Shown here in pieces: positions 54,299 through 63,999 of a stretch of 64,000 nt of DNA; position 1 is the stretch's first letter; each line of letters opens with the position of its first letter. The DNA comes from Thermoguttaceae bacterium (lineage in GTDB: Bacteria > Planctomycetota > Planctomycetia > Pirellulales > Thermoguttaceae). Both the position numbers and the translations under genes were made by a program. The notes beneath the pieces were generated by a model. The model saw only the letters and a program-made list of their open reading frames with translations, was not told the DNA's origin and made no database searches. The stretch spans positions 124,001 to 188,000 of the forward strand of contig JANXBW010000002.1 of assembly GCA_025060325.1 (NCBI GenBank), given 5' to 3'.

Positions 54299-55645
54299 AT
54301 GAACGCGTGCCGTCCCCAGCCTAAGGTCCGACCCTCCCAAAGCGATCTCCCCGACCCCTACCCGAATCAGGTGGCGGAGCGGGAGAGTGCTAATGTTTTG
54401 ATTCTCGCCGTGCATCAGATTTTGTTTCGATTGGGATGGCTTTTCAAAACAGAGACGGTGGTTGTCCCCACCCTTGTGGACTATATCGCCGGCCCGGCTT
54501 GGGTGCGGGGGTGGTTACCAACTTTCAGTCGGCTGGGGCAGAGTCTGCCGCCGCTCCTGTTTTCGGATCGCTGGGGTCAGTGCGGCCGATTTAAGTGGCA
54601 TTTGGCGGCCTCAACGGGGTTGATGGCCGTCCTTTTTGCAGGGGCGGCTTGGATGTGGCGTCTCACCGGGCCTGCCAAACCATGGTGGGTGTGCCCTGCC
54701 GTCCTGGCGGTGTATTTCGGCTTTTTTGTGGCCAACGGCTTTTATCAGGTGCTTTTCGGAAGTTTGCAAGGCAAACTTATTCGACCCGAGCGCCGGGGCC
54801 AGCTCCTTCAATTGTCCACATTTGTAGGCACCATCCCTTCGGTTATCCTCGGCTGGTTTTTGCTGCGAAGGTGGTTTGCCGATCCGGCAAATGGCTTCGG
54901 CTACATTTTTGTGGCGGCGGCCATCGGGTTTGGAAGTTCCGCACTTGTTGTCCTAGCGGTTTGGGAACCACGACGCGACCGCAGCCGAGACAAACCCCGT
55001 GGTGAGCACGCTTACCATTGGTGGACGGCCATTAGGCAGGACAAGGATCTTCGCCAATTGCTTGCTATCTGCTTTTTTGTCAGCGCAAATTGGATGTTGA
55101 CGCCTCACTACCAAGCCTTTGGGCGAGCTCGATTTGAAGCAACGGCGGGACATCTGACAGTCTGGGTAATCGCGCAAAGTGTGGCCGTCGGGATATTCAG
55201 TTTGGCCGTGGGTCCTTTGGCCGACTGGAAGGGCAACCGCTTGGCCATGCGGATTCTGATCTTTGGCAGCGCCATTAGCCCCCTGGCCGCTTTGGGCATC
55301 ACGAGCTTGCCGGCCCACATTTCCGGCCAGTGGTATTGGCTAGTGTATTTGCCCCTGGGGCTTGCTCCTCTGGTCAATCGCGTGATTTTTAACTACGCCC
55401 TGGAGCTTTGCGAACCGCAGCTTCATCCTGCATATCAAAGCATTGTCAACTTGGGACTAGCCTTGCCGTTGGCTTTCAGCCCCATTTTTGGTTGGCTCAT
55501 CGATGCGACGAGCTTCGAGGTCGTTTTCTCCCTCGCCGCACTTAGCGTCCTGGGGGCAGGAATGTTGACATTTGGCCTGGCCGAGCCGCGCTACCGTCTG
55601 CCCGAACCGATGGCCGCCCATCCCTCAGCTGAAAGCCCAGAATGA
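54299..55645 (+). CDS. MFS transporter
   Basis: 448 residues, about 12 hydrophobic segments, inner membrane. The N-terminal 35 residues are polar. 'VVVPTLVDYIAGPAWVRGWLPTFSRLGQSLPPLLFSDRWG' is the first helix pair and loop, 'GSLQGKLIRPERRGQLLQLSTFVG' sits after helix 4, and the second half is opened by 'WWTAIRQDKDLRQLLAICFF'. The pattern fits the major facilitator superfamily, but I cannot name the substrate. The start follows a TATATT box closely with no ribosome-binding site. Confidence 0.85.
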   Translation: MNACRPQPKVRPSQSDLPDPYPNQVAERESANVLILAVHQILFRLGWLFKTETVVVPTLVDYIAGPAWVRGWLPTFSRLGQSLPPLLFSDRWGQCGRFKWHLAASTGLMAVLFAGAAWMWRLTGPAKPWWVCPAVLAVYFGFFVANGFYQVLFGSLQGKLIRPERRGQLLQLSTFVGTIPSVILGWFLLRRWFADPANGFGYIFVAAAIGFGSSALVVLAVWEPRRDRSRDKPRGEHAYHWWTAIRQDKDLRQLLAICFFVSANWMLTPHYQAFGRARFEATAGHLTVWVIAQSVAVGIFSLAVGPLADWKGNRLAMRILIFGSAISPLAALGITSLPAHISGQWYWLVYLPLGLAPLVNRVIFNYALELCEPQLHPAYQSIVNLGLALPLAFSPIFGWLIDATSFEVVFSLAALSVLGAGMLTFGLAEPRYRLPEPMAAHPSAESPE

Positions 55646-55817
55646 CCTGCGGCCGGAACCACGGCCTACCCCGGGGCTGGTTTTCCGACAAGCCACAGTT
55701 CGAGGCGTTCCGAGTACCGTTTGTCACAAATCCTACTCAAAAGCCGGCATTCCTTGCACTCCAAAGAGATCTTTTAGGCAACGTATTACCGTTACGGTGC
55801 CCACCCAGCCGGCCTTG

Positions 55818-56567
55818 CTAAATGAGGCTTTCCAGCAGCAACCGGATTTTCCGGAGCTCCGCAGCATGGTCAACACCGGGCAAAGGCTTCATGTCAACAC
55901 ACAAGGCTCGATCATAATTGTAACGGCCCAGCTGATTGAGCAGTTTGCCGTATTCGATTTGCCCCTGGCCCACTCGAACCTGGAAGGCGTCCGGCTTCGT
56001 GTCCCGCAACCGCAAGTGCCGAACATATGGCAAGATGGGATCCAGCTTGTATTGCCGCTCCACTTTGTAAACATAGTAGCTCGGGTCAAGCGTAATGCCT
56101 AATCCCTTGGCGTAATTGCAGAAGGTAGCGGCATTAAGCGGGTCGTGGCTCATGCGGCCGGCTTCGGTAAGCAGGCAGACCTTTACCCCCTGCACCGCGG
56201 CCATCCGCACCAAGGTCACAAGGCGTTCGACCTCGGCGTTAAACGGAGTCCCCAGCTCCGCCGATCGCACAGTGATAGTCACCACCTTGAGGGCATTGGC
56301 TAGTCGACAACATGCCTCAAACTGACGAATATAAGCGGGCCCGACCGCTCGGGAATCCAGGCTAAGTGCTACCGGTGTTAACCGTTGCGTGTCCCGACAT
56401 GCTGTCAACACGCGGGGGAAATCGCTCACTAACTGGTCGGGAGTAAAGTGCCCATCTTCTTCGTGGATCATTATCTCTAGGTACGAAAACTCAAGTTCCG
56501 CCAACTGTTCGATTGCTTCATGCCACGGTCGGTCACAGAAGCATCTTGATGTCGCCGCTACAAACAC
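55818..56567 (-). CDS. Sugar phosphate isomerase/epimerase-like TIM barrel
   Basis: 249 residues. The barrel strands are visible in order: 'VAATSRCF', 'YLEIMIHEEDG', 'PVALSLDSRA', 'VVTITVRSA', 'VKVCLLTEAGRMSH', 'GLGITLDPSYYVY', 'VRHLRLRDTK', 'RALCVDMKP'. 'LTEAGRM' and 'LRLRDTKP' hold metal-ligand positions of the xylose-isomerase-like (AP endonuclease 2) family. 'GQGQIEYGKLL' near the end is typical. Members isomerise or epimerise sugars or inositol derivatives; the substrate is unknown. It converges with the MFS gene. Confidence 0.88.
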   Translation of the reverse strand: MFVAATSRCFCDRPWHEAIEQLAELEFSYLEIMIHEEDGHFTPDQLVSDFPRVLTACRDTQRLTPVALSLDSRAVGPAYIRQFEACCRLANALKVVTITVRSAELGTPFNAEVERLVTLVRMAAVQGVKVCLLTEAGRMSHDPLNAATFCNYAKGLGITLDPSYYVYKVERQYKLDPILPYVRHLRLRDTKPDAFQVRVGQGQIEYGKLLNQLGRYNYDRALCVDMKPLPGVDHAAELRKIRLLLESLI

Positions 56568-56845
56568 CGTGCTTTTCCCTTTCCCAGGAAAATCGAGATT
56601 TCATCAACGCTGCGATCGGAAAAATGTCGTTCGGGGAAAGCGCTTTATGATCTTAGGACCCCGAAATTTCAGCTTGTCGGAGCCTCTGGGGCTCGGGGAG
56701 TAAGTCCAGAGTTCTCCACACCTGTATGATACGGTTCGGCCCACACTTCTTGGCCCCACCTGTTACGGGCAATAGCTTAACAGTCGGGAACAAATAATCC
56801 GCACTTGCCGGCTGCCTACCCGGTTGAGCAAAAGGGGCTAGCCCG

Positions 56846-59800
56846 TCACCGGAAAAAGCCGAGGAAGAAACTAAACACCTGTTCGTCGTCTCCCCGCTCC
56901 TTTGATACTGGGAAAGCAAAGTCCAGGGCCACCGGTGCCGGCCCCAAAGCAGGAATTGTGATCCGCAACCCAAACCCCGGCGCCACCCGGTACTTTTGCG
57001 TCCAATCGTCGATATCCGGTTGAACCGTTCCTGTATCGCAAAAAATCACCACCCGCAGGAGATCATCAGCTGTCAGCGGAAACATGTACTCGGCCGAAGC
57101 CAAGAGCATAAAATGCCCGCCCACGCGCAGGCCTGTTACTGGATCCCGCGGACTGGCCCCCCGGAACTCAAAGCCCCGTAGCGTCGAATATCCCCCCGCG
57201 AAATAGTGCTCATAAATGGGGGTGTTGTTGCCGGTATAAGCCAAGCGTGTGGAAAGGCCCAAGACGTGCCGGCCAGAGCCGTCCGGATGCTGACGAAGCA
57301 AAAAGTATCGACGAAACTCAACCTCAGCCCGCGGGTAATCAAAAGAACCTAGTACTTGCTCAAAACTCATCTCGTAATAGTGTCCCTCCGTGGGGAGAAA
57401 TGCACTGTCCCGGGTGTCGTGGGTGAGTGTCACTCCCAGCCCCACTAAGGTGTTGGAACCTAAAACCTCATCCAGTTCGGGCACCAATCCCGGTGCCACC
57501 GCCGGGTCATAGATCTCAATCTCTGCGGCCCGGACTGCAAAAGTGCCAGAGAGATCGTGGGTAAACTGGTACCCGAAAGCCACTCGGCCACCCAGCCTAT
57601 CTTCGTCCCACTCTTCGTAGCGACGATTGTAAAAGAATCCGCTTAGGCCCAGGCTAACATTCGTGTCAAAAAGGTACGGTTCCTGAAACGTTGCCATGTA
57701 GCGCTGGACCTCGGTGCCCGGCACCGCCTCCAGGCGAAACCGCTGTCCCGCCCCGCGCCAGGCGGTGCCATTCCGAATGTCTTCCCAGGACCTGGGCCAG
57801 CGCCGCCAATCAAAGTTTTGTTCGTCGATAATAATTGACCCAATTAGGCCTGCATCGGAGTTGATCCCGGCACTGAGCATGATTCGGCCGGTACGGCCTT
57901 CATAAACCTCAGGTTGGAGGGGAACAGGCAACGTTGGCTCGGTATCGGGTGGTTCACCCCTAAGAGGCGGCAACACATCGGGGGCTACATGAGGGGGGGG
58001 AGTTGGCACAGGGGCAATCCCCGGATTTGGAGGCACCCCACTCCCCCCGGGATCTATTCCCGCAGGGGATGGAGCCTCTCCTGCGACGTTTCCCTGAGAG
58101 AGCCCCGGTCCTCCGGGAGAAGCCATCGAATTAGGAGAGCCGGCGGAAGCCGTGGCGGTGCTGCTACCCGCCCCCACAACTACCCCCCGCGACATAACTT
58201 GGGGTGATGATCCACTCTTCTGGTGAAAATAGACATCCCCTGCTGAGGGGGAGTAGGCCGGGACAAGGGGCGATCCATTCTGATCCCTTCCTCCGCCGGT
58301 TGTGCTCGCTCCTGATGAACCCGGGGTTGTAAGCCCGGCGGGAGTCTGTCCGGCGAGTTGTCCGCCGCCAGGTGCCGGGGCTGAACCTCCGGCCGCGCCC
58401 GCCGAAGGATGTCCGGCTGCGCTTTCGTTGACAAGGACGCCATAACGGCTACCGTAGGGCCGAATCGGCCTTAACGGCCAAAGGCTAACTCCGCCCTCTG
58501 GCGTGTACTGCCCTCGGAAAAGCGCGGTCCCCCCATCGTGGGATACTCCCCCAGAGAGCTCGCCTTTAGCGGAGCCCGCTTCGTCGCGCCCCTTGTGGGG
58601 ACCACCTGAGCGGGGATTGGGTGCATCCTCTTTTTCGCCAGCTTGTTGAATAATCCCCGGGTTAGTTTCTTCGGGCTGCCCCGAACCCGGCCCCGCAATT
58701 TCAGGAGCAAGCCGCCCCTCCAGCCGGAGCACGACGAAGCAATCAGGATTAGACGGCCGGAAAACCGCCGGTTCCTCCCCGCAATCTCCAAGACCGGGCA
58801 GTTCGTTCTCCGCCGCTTGGCCGGAAATCCATCTGGCCGGAAGCGGAAGGACCCGGAGGAGGGCCGGGAGCAGGTTGCAAGGGGAGCCATGCTCGTTATT
58901 TTGCCCACGAACTTCCCCTTGTCGACGTCGTGCTAAGATCGCCTCGACTTGCTCCGGATCTGGCGGGACAACAACAATTTTGGGCGCGATGCCCTTGGTG
59001 GCATCCACCTCGAATAGCCCGGAGGCCCGCAATCGCCGCTCGCTTGCCCGAAGTTCGCGAATATCCACTATGTCCCCCGGAGCAAGCGAAATCCGATTCA
59101 GTACCGTACTCCACTGGGTGTGGGTAAGCGAGTTATGCTGATCCTTGATTGCCACATCGATCCGACCAACTCGGCACCGCACTCCTTCCTGAATGTTGTA
59201 CACAAGATCAAGCTGCCCTGGTTCTTCGAGAAACCGCGGCTCAGCCCGTATATCGGCAAATACATACCCGATGCTGCCGTATTTCTCTTGCAGGGTTTTG
59301 ACGTCGGCCTCCATTTGCCCCTGGTTGAAATACTTGCCCGGCTGAAGCTCAAGTGCCTCCCTTAGCTCGTTTTCATCAAATAGGGTATTTCCTCGAAACC
59401 GAACCTCGCGGACCACGTAGCGCGGACCTTCGTCCACAACGAACCGGACCGTGGCCCAGGTGCGGTCATCATTAAATTCGACAAGCGGCTCGCCAATGCG
59501 CGCTCGGAAAAACCCCAAACTGCGGTAATAATCAGTCAGCTGAATCTCGTCTCGGTCCAATTGTTGAGGGCTAAAGTATCTTCCCCATAGCCAAAACCAA
59601 CCTGGCTTTGTCTGCACCTTTGTACGCAGCCTTGCATCACTAGAAATGGTATTACCCACAAAATCCGTCCACAGGACACGTTGACGTGGCCCTTCACTAA
59701 TGAGAAAAACGACACCAGGATCGTCAGGCTCGGTCCCTTCCACGATTGTCACGCGGACTTTGGAAAACCCCCGTTGTCGGTAGAAATCCTCGATCTTGCG

Positions 59801-60643
59801 GCGTGCTTCCTCCACGAGAAACGGATCGAACCCGTCTCCGGCACGGATGCCAGCCTCTTCCAAGATCTTTTTCTTTGGGTACCATTCGTTGCCAACGACT
59901 TTCACATACTGAATGAGCGGACGTTCAACCACTTCGTAAATGACAATCCGTCCCTCCGGTACTGGTTGCCAGTACACTCGAACCGTGGCAAACCAGCGAG
60001 TTTGATTAAGCCGGCGAACATCTTCCTCGATAATCCGCGCATCAAACGGCCGACCAGCCCGCGTTCGGATCTGCCCAAGGATCCGCTCAGTGGCTATCCG
60101 CTGATTGCCGACGATCCGGACTTCGACCACGACGGGATCGCCGTGAGTCCTAGCACTGGTTGCTTCAGTTGAATCGCTTGCCTTGCCTCCGATTGGCGAT
60201 GAGGGTCCCACCGGACCGCTCGGGGGCAGACTACTTGGCGAGGCACCACTGCCAAAAGGCACTGGGGCGGCAGGAGGGCCCACCGGCAGCGGAGAGTAAA
60301 GAGGTGGCAACCCCTCTTTGGCTGGAGAAGACGTCACTAATGGCCAGATTCCTTCCGGGGGGCCGAGGGGAGTGGTGAGCCGCGGTAACTCTTCCCGCGC
60401 GATACCGGAGGTTGATCCCGGGAGGGTGGATAAAGAGTCAAATGCCCCTACCACGGGATCTGCCGATGGTGGCCCAGTAGCTTCGGAACTTGCGGCAGCA
60501 AGCGTAGTCGTCGGCGCAGAGAGGTTTACGGAAAGCCCTGCCGGCAGGGCCGTCGCCGCGCTTGCGGCAGTGTCGACGATAATAGCGATGAGAAGAGCTA
60601 ATTGTCGTGGGCAAGAACCGCCGGTTGCTAAAGTCAAAGGCAC
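56846..60643 (-). CDS. bamA: BamA/Omp85 outer-membrane assembly factor with a long low-complexity insert
   Basis: 1,265 residues against about 800 for typical BamA. A signal-like N-terminus and a Pro/Ser/Ala-rich stretch run to about 170. POTRA domains follow at about 172-565 ('VEVRIVGNQRI', 'YVKVVGNEWY', 'VLWTDFVGNTI', 'VREVRFRGNTLFDE', 'GRIDVAIKDQ'). A Gly/Pro/Ser/Ala-rich insert occupies about 575-912, then the surface-antigen barrel begins at 'GRIMLSAGINSDAG'. The barrel lock motif is 'LRGFEFRGASP', and the protein ends '...FSFFLGFFR'. BamA inserts outer-membrane beta-barrels. AAGGAG is only 2 bases before the GTG at 60643 and 7 before the TTG at 60637, so TTG may be the real start. Confidence 0.92.
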   Translation of the reverse strand: MPLTLATGGSCPRQLALLIAIIVDTAASAATALPAGLSVNLSAPTTTLAAASSEATGPPSADPVVGAFDSLSTLPGSTSGIAREELPRLTTPLGPPEGIWPLVTSSPAKEGLPPLYSPLPVGPPAAPVPFGSGASPSSLPPSGPVGPSSPIGGKASDSTEATSARTHGDPVVVEVRIVGNQRIATERILGQIRTRAGRPFDARIIEEDVRRLNQTRWFATVRVYWQPVPEGRIVIYEVVERPLIQYVKVVGNEWYPKKKILEEAGIRAGDGFDPFLVEEARRKIEDFYRQRGFSKVRVTIVEGTEPDDPGVVFLISEGPRQRVLWTDFVGNTISSDARLRTKVQTKPGWFWLWGRYFSPQQLDRDEIQLTDYYRSLGFFRARIGEPLVEFNDDRTWATVRFVVDEGPRYVVREVRFRGNTLFDENELREALELQPGKYFNQGQMEADVKTLQEKYGSIGYVFADIRAEPRFLEEPGQLDLVYNIQEGVRCRVGRIDVAIKDQHNSLTHTQWSTVLNRISLAPGDIVDIRELRASERRLRASGLFEVDATKGIAPKIVVVPPDPEQVEAILARRRQGEVRGQNNEHGSPCNLLPALLRVLPLPARWISGQAAENELPGLGDCGEEPAVFRPSNPDCFVVLRLEGRLAPEIAGPGSGQPEETNPGIIQQAGEKEDAPNPRSGGPHKGRDEAGSAKGELSGGVSHDGGTALFRGQYTPEGGVSLWPLRPIRPYGSRYGVLVNESAAGHPSAGAAGGSAPAPGGGQLAGQTPAGLTTPGSSGASTTGGGRDQNGSPLVPAYSPSAGDVYFHQKSGSSPQVMSRGVVVGAGSSTATASAGSPNSMASPGGPGLSQGNVAGEAPSPAGIDPGGSGVPPNPGIAPVPTPPPHVAPDVLPPLRGEPPDTEPTLPVPLQPEVYEGRTGRIMLSAGINSDAGLIGSIIIDEQNFDWRRWPRSWEDIRNGTAWRGAGQRFRLEAVPGTEVQRYMATFQEPYLFDTNVSLGLSGFFYNRRYEEWDEDRLGGRVAFGYQFTHDLSGTFAVRAAEIEIYDPAVAPGLVPELDEVLGSNTLVGLGVTLTHDTRDSAFLPTEGHYYEMSFEQVLGSFDYPRAEVEFRRYFLLRQHPDGSGRHVLGLSTRLAYTGNNTPIYEHYFAGGYSTLRGFEFRGASPRDPVTGLRVGGHFMLLASAEYMFPLTADDLLRVVIFCDTGTVQPDIDDWTQKYRVAPGFGLRITIPALGPAPVALDFAFPVSKERGDDEQVFSFFLGFFR

Positions 60644-61567
60644 CTCTCCTTAAGGTGACCTGTCTTTTCCAGAAGCCTTGCCGGCCCAAGTGGTGAAAAG
60701 CTCCGCCGGTGTTGAAAACCCCTCAAGGAGCAAACCGCTCGTGAAAAGTCAACAGACGAAAAGTAGCAAGATTTAGAGAGGTTTCAATTTGTTTGCATTT
60801 CCGCTACACCGAAACAACCGCGGATTCTAGAAGGATTTCCTTCGCATATGCGCAAGCAACTCGCGAAACTCTTTCCCCCAAATTAGTCTGGGCGCCAGAT
60901 GACGGCTCCCAAAACAACTAGGTTCGTTCCGAAGAGCGCCACCTTTCCTCAAGTTTGGGCAGCGGATCTGCCAATCTTTCCCTCCTTTTTGACTTCACCA
61001 AGACCCGCATTCTCCAGCATTAATCCAATCAACCTAGTCGAGATACCTTCCCCCCACCGACTCGGGACACCAACGGCGACGCACGGAGTGACCACGGTTT
61101 GACGAGGTAAGTAATTAGCGGAGAAAGTGCCCGAGCGACAAGCGGTAATGTCAATTGGCCATCCAAATAAAAGATCACCAGAGAACTGAACTGATCTGGA
61201 TGCCACGATGCCGCCTCGACAGAAGATGCCCGAAATCTCCTTGCCGGGGAGGCTGCTAACCTTCCGACCGAACGCGTAAGGTGGGCTAAACGGCAAACGG
61301 AATTCCGTAGCAGGACCCAGGGATAAGCAGCAAATCCTTCGGCACAGTCTGACAAATATCCTCCGGCTAATCTGGGCAAGGTCCTCCGGCTGACCTGGGC
61401 AAGTCAAAGCAAAAGTGGACGAGCACTCGAGAAGTTGATGACCGGAAAGCGCCGATCGCTTCCCCCACGCCAAGGGCGAAATCTGGCAAGTTGGCTCCAC
61501 AAAGGGGGACTTTTTACCGGAGCTTAAGTGAAGGTCGCCGAACCCTTATCTGCCTCAACCCAACTCC
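60644..61567. other. 0.92-kb spacer upstream of bamA
   Basis: No supported gene. It contains a 23-base tandem duplication at 61359-61404. A 183-codon minus-strand frame here has no ribosome-binding site or domain. Confidence 0.5.
61359..61404. repeat. 23-base tandem duplication
   Basis: TCCTCCGGCTAATCTGGGCA, extended by three bases, is followed at once by a copy differing at three positions. Only two units are present. Confidence 0.7.
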
Positions 61568-62017
61568 CTACCGAGGTACCGGGCGATTTGCCTGCTCCAT
61601 GCTGTCAATGTAGCGGCGGAGTCGCTCCAATTCGTCAGTAACGTGCCGAAGTTTCAGCATATTCTCCACCCGCTTAAGCAACTCTAGCTTGTTTACCGGC
61701 TTACTAAGGAAATCATCGCACCCGGCAGCGACTGCCCGTTCGATATCGCCTAGCTCGTTAAGTGCCGTGACCATGAGCACCATGATGTTTCGTGTCTGCG
61801 GGTTCTCCTTAATCCTTCGGCACACTTCAAACCCGCTCAGTTTGGGCATCATGATGTCCAGCAGAATCAGGTCCGGTTTGAAAGTCGCAACCTTCTGCAG
61901 GGTGTCTAATCCGTCCACAGCAACGGCTATTTCACAATCAAGCTCGCTGAGGAAAACCTCCAGAAGCTCGACATTGGCGGCATTGTCGTCGGCAATAAGG
62001 ATCCTGCTTTTGGCCAT
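61568..62017 (-). CDS. Stand-alone response-regulator receiver
   Basis: 149 residues. 'ILIADDNAANVELLEVFL' with the acidic pair, 'DLILLDIMMPKLSGFEVCRRI' with the phosphorylated Asp54, 'MVTALNE' and 'LSKPVNKLELLKRVENML' make a complete receiver domain. This sequence style resembles the receivers of PleD and other cell-cycle regulators. There is no output domain, only a coiled helical tail ('VTDELERLRRYIDSMEQ'). No histidine kinase lies nearby. The ATG at 62017 is preferred to a GTG two codons upstream because it gives the normal 'MAKSRIL' start. Confidence 0.92.
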   Translation of the reverse strand: MAKSRILIADDNAANVELLEVFLSELDCEIAVAVDGLDTLQKVATFKPDLILLDIMMPKLSGFEVCRRIKENPQTRNIMVLMVTALNELGDIERAVAAGCDDFLSKPVNKLELLKRVENMLKLRHVTDELERLRRYIDSMEQANRPVPR

Positions 62018-62150
62018 GGTCACTTATCGTCCAACCTTCCGTCCTGGGTGGTTCATCCTTTCCTTTGGATACATGCTTTCTCAGAAAGTGCCTTCATTTT
62101 CCAAAAGCCGGCGCCCGAGGAAACAATAGTTTACCATAGGCACCCTTTAA

Positions 62151-63161
62151 TCACGGCTCATATTCACCTGTGCCGAAGAATTTCTTTTCTACAGCATGGC
62201 AAGTCACCTCATGGCCGTCCAAATTGAGCCGCCGTGGCTCCAGGCGCGTACACACGGGTCGACGAAGCCAACACCGTGGATGGAACCGGCAACCAGGGGG
62301 CGGGTTGATGGGGCTGGGGACCTCGCCTTCTAGGATGATTCGATTGCGTTTTGCGCCCGGGTTAATACTTGGCACGGCCGAAAGCAGGGCTTGCGTGTAT
62401 GGGTGAAGGGGCCGGCTATAGATTTCCCGCGCTGGCGCAAGCTCCACAATTTGCCCCAAGTACATCACCGCCACCCGATCCGAAAGGTATTCCACCACCG
62501 ACAGATCGTGGGAGATGAAAAGATAGCTAAGCTGTTTCTTGGCTCGCAAGTCGACAAGGAGGTTGATAATCTTAGCCTGAATCGACACATCTAGAGCCGA
62601 CAGCGGTTCATCGAGGACAAGAAATTTCGGCTGGAGGACAAGCGCTCGGGCCAGGCTAATTCGCTGACGCTGCCCACCGGAAAATTCATGCGGATAGCGG
62701 TTTAACGCATCTTGGCCAAGGCCCACTTCGGCCAGTGTCGCGCAGACCCGCTCCAATCGTTCCCGGGGAGTAAGCGTCCCGTGGATGATAAGCGGCTCCT
62801 CCACAATGGCGCGGACGGTCATCCGCGGGTTAAGCGACCCGTAGGGATCTTGAAAAACCATCTGCATCTGCCGGCGCAATCGGCGAAGCTCCTCCCCCGA
62901 TTGCTCCAGGAGATTTCGCTCCCCGAAGAAAACCCGGCCGGCCGTGGGCTCGTACAATCGCAGAATGGTCCGCCCTATGGTAGTTTTCCCGCAGCCTGAC
63001 TCTCCAACAAGCCCCAATGTTTCCTGTTCATAAACAACAAAAGAAACATCGTCCACGGCGCGCTTGTGGTTGACCACGCGCGAGAAAATTCCCCGGCGAA
63101 TGGGGAAATACTTCTTCAGGTTTTCCACTCGTAATATGACCGACTTGTTCGCCGCAATCAT
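62151..63161 (-). CDS. Oligopeptide ABC transporter ATPase, OppF/DppF-like
   Basis: About 336 residues. 'GLVGESGCGKTTIGR' (Walker A), 'QMVFQDPYGSLNPRMTV' (Q-loop with the OppF-type tail), 'FSGGQRQRISLARAL' (signature) and 'LVLDEPLSALDVSIQAK' (Walker B) are intact. The C-terminal oligopeptide-binding extension has '[19 protein letters not shown]', whose Cys cluster fits the Fe-S centre reported for these subunits. It energises peptide or nickel/dipeptide import. The frame extends to a TTG at 63197, but the ATG at 63161 fits homologues. The paired OppD-like gene is transcribed first, with about 290 bases between them. Confidence 0.93.
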   Translation of the reverse strand: MIAANKSVILRVENLKKYFPIRRGIFSRVVNHKRAVDDVSFVVYEQETLGLVGESGCGKTTIGRTILRLYEPTAGRVFFGERNLLEQSGEELRRLRRQMQMVFQDPYGSLNPRMTVRAIVEEPLIIHGTLTPRERLERVCATLAEVGLGQDALNRYPHEFSGGQRQRISLARALVLQPKFLVLDEPLSALDVSIQAKIINLLVDLRAKKQLSYLFISHDLSVVEYLSDRVAVMYLGQIVELAPAREIYSRPLHPYTQALLSAVPSINPGAKRNRIILEGEVPSPINPPPGCRFHPRCWLRRPVCTRLEPRRLNLDGHEVTCHAVEKKFFGTGEYEP

Positions 63162-63450
63162 TGTCCTAGCTAGGTTTTCGAATGCGTTGCCCAGCAACTA
63201 AGATAGCCAACGTCAACCCGCAGGCATTGGCCCTCAGGAGCCCACTACCAAAAACGGAATATTTCGCCCGAGGCTCAGATACGCCGCCATCATTTTCAGG
63301 TGCATTCCCCAGCCATACCCAATAGTCTCAACTCCTTCTTAAGACACTGTCTCTTGCAGAACGTGCCTGTCCGGCAGGCCTCTAGCGACCTGGCCTCGGC
63401 CCCGGCCGGAAGGAAGCCCGGATCCAAGAGCCTTCCGACCGCCCATACAG

Positions 63451-63999
63451 CTACTTTTCGCCCGCAACACCGGGGGTGACCGCCCGTTGTGACCACGCCT
63501 CGAAATCAAGTTTGCCGGCAAAATGGCATTTGGCAGCCACGGTTTCTTCCACCGGCAAAAGCTCAGGTTCCACCTCGCGGCAGACAGGCTCGGCAAACGG
63601 ACAGCGGGGGTGGAATCGGCATCCACCGGGGTAAGCTGTGGCTTTCGGCACTTCCCCAGCAATCTCAGGCAATTTCCGATCTTTCGGCAACCCCAAACTA
63701 GGTCGGCTCCGCAAAAGGAGGTACGTGTACGGATGATACTGTCGATTAAAAACGCGTTCGACCGGCCCTTTTTCAACAATTTGACCTGCGTACATCACGG
63801 CAAGCTGGGAGGCCATTTCTGCCACAATCCCCAGGTCATGCGTGATGAGCAGAATGGATAGCTTTTCAGCCGACTGGAGCAGGCGAAGCAAATCAAGAAT
63901 CTGTGCCTGGATCGTCACATCAAGAGCGGTGGTCGGTTCGTCCGCAATCAGGAGTTTCGGCTGGCACGCCAAGGCCATGGCAATCATCGCCCGCTGCCT
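63451..63999 (-). CDS. Oligopeptide ABC transporter ATPase, OppD/DppD-like, 5'-truncated by the window
   Basis: The frame is open through the window end: the codons before '[23 protein letters not shown]' read R-Q-R-A, the end of the family signature. The visible part is the C-terminal half: Walker B ('[12 protein letters not shown]'), '[14 protein letters not shown]', and the peptide-transporter extension '[23 protein letters not shown]' with its Cys cluster. The N-terminal nucleotide-binding part and start lie outside the window. It should pair with the OppF-like ATPase downstream. Confidence 0.93.
   Translation of the reverse strand, partial: RQRAMIAMALACQPKLLIADEPTTALDVTIQAQILDLLRLLQSAEKLSILLITHDLGIVAEMASQLAVMYAGQIVEKGPVERVFNRQYHPYTYLLLRSRPSLGLPKDRKLPEIAGEVPKATAYPGGCRFHPRCPFAEPVCREVEPELLPVEETVAAKCHFAGKLDFEAWSQRAVTPGVAGEK

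Noticed and set aside
60949-61500. Minus-strand 183-codon open frame upstream of bamA
   Set aside because: No ribosome-binding site, no conserved motif, and contains the tandem 23-base duplication.
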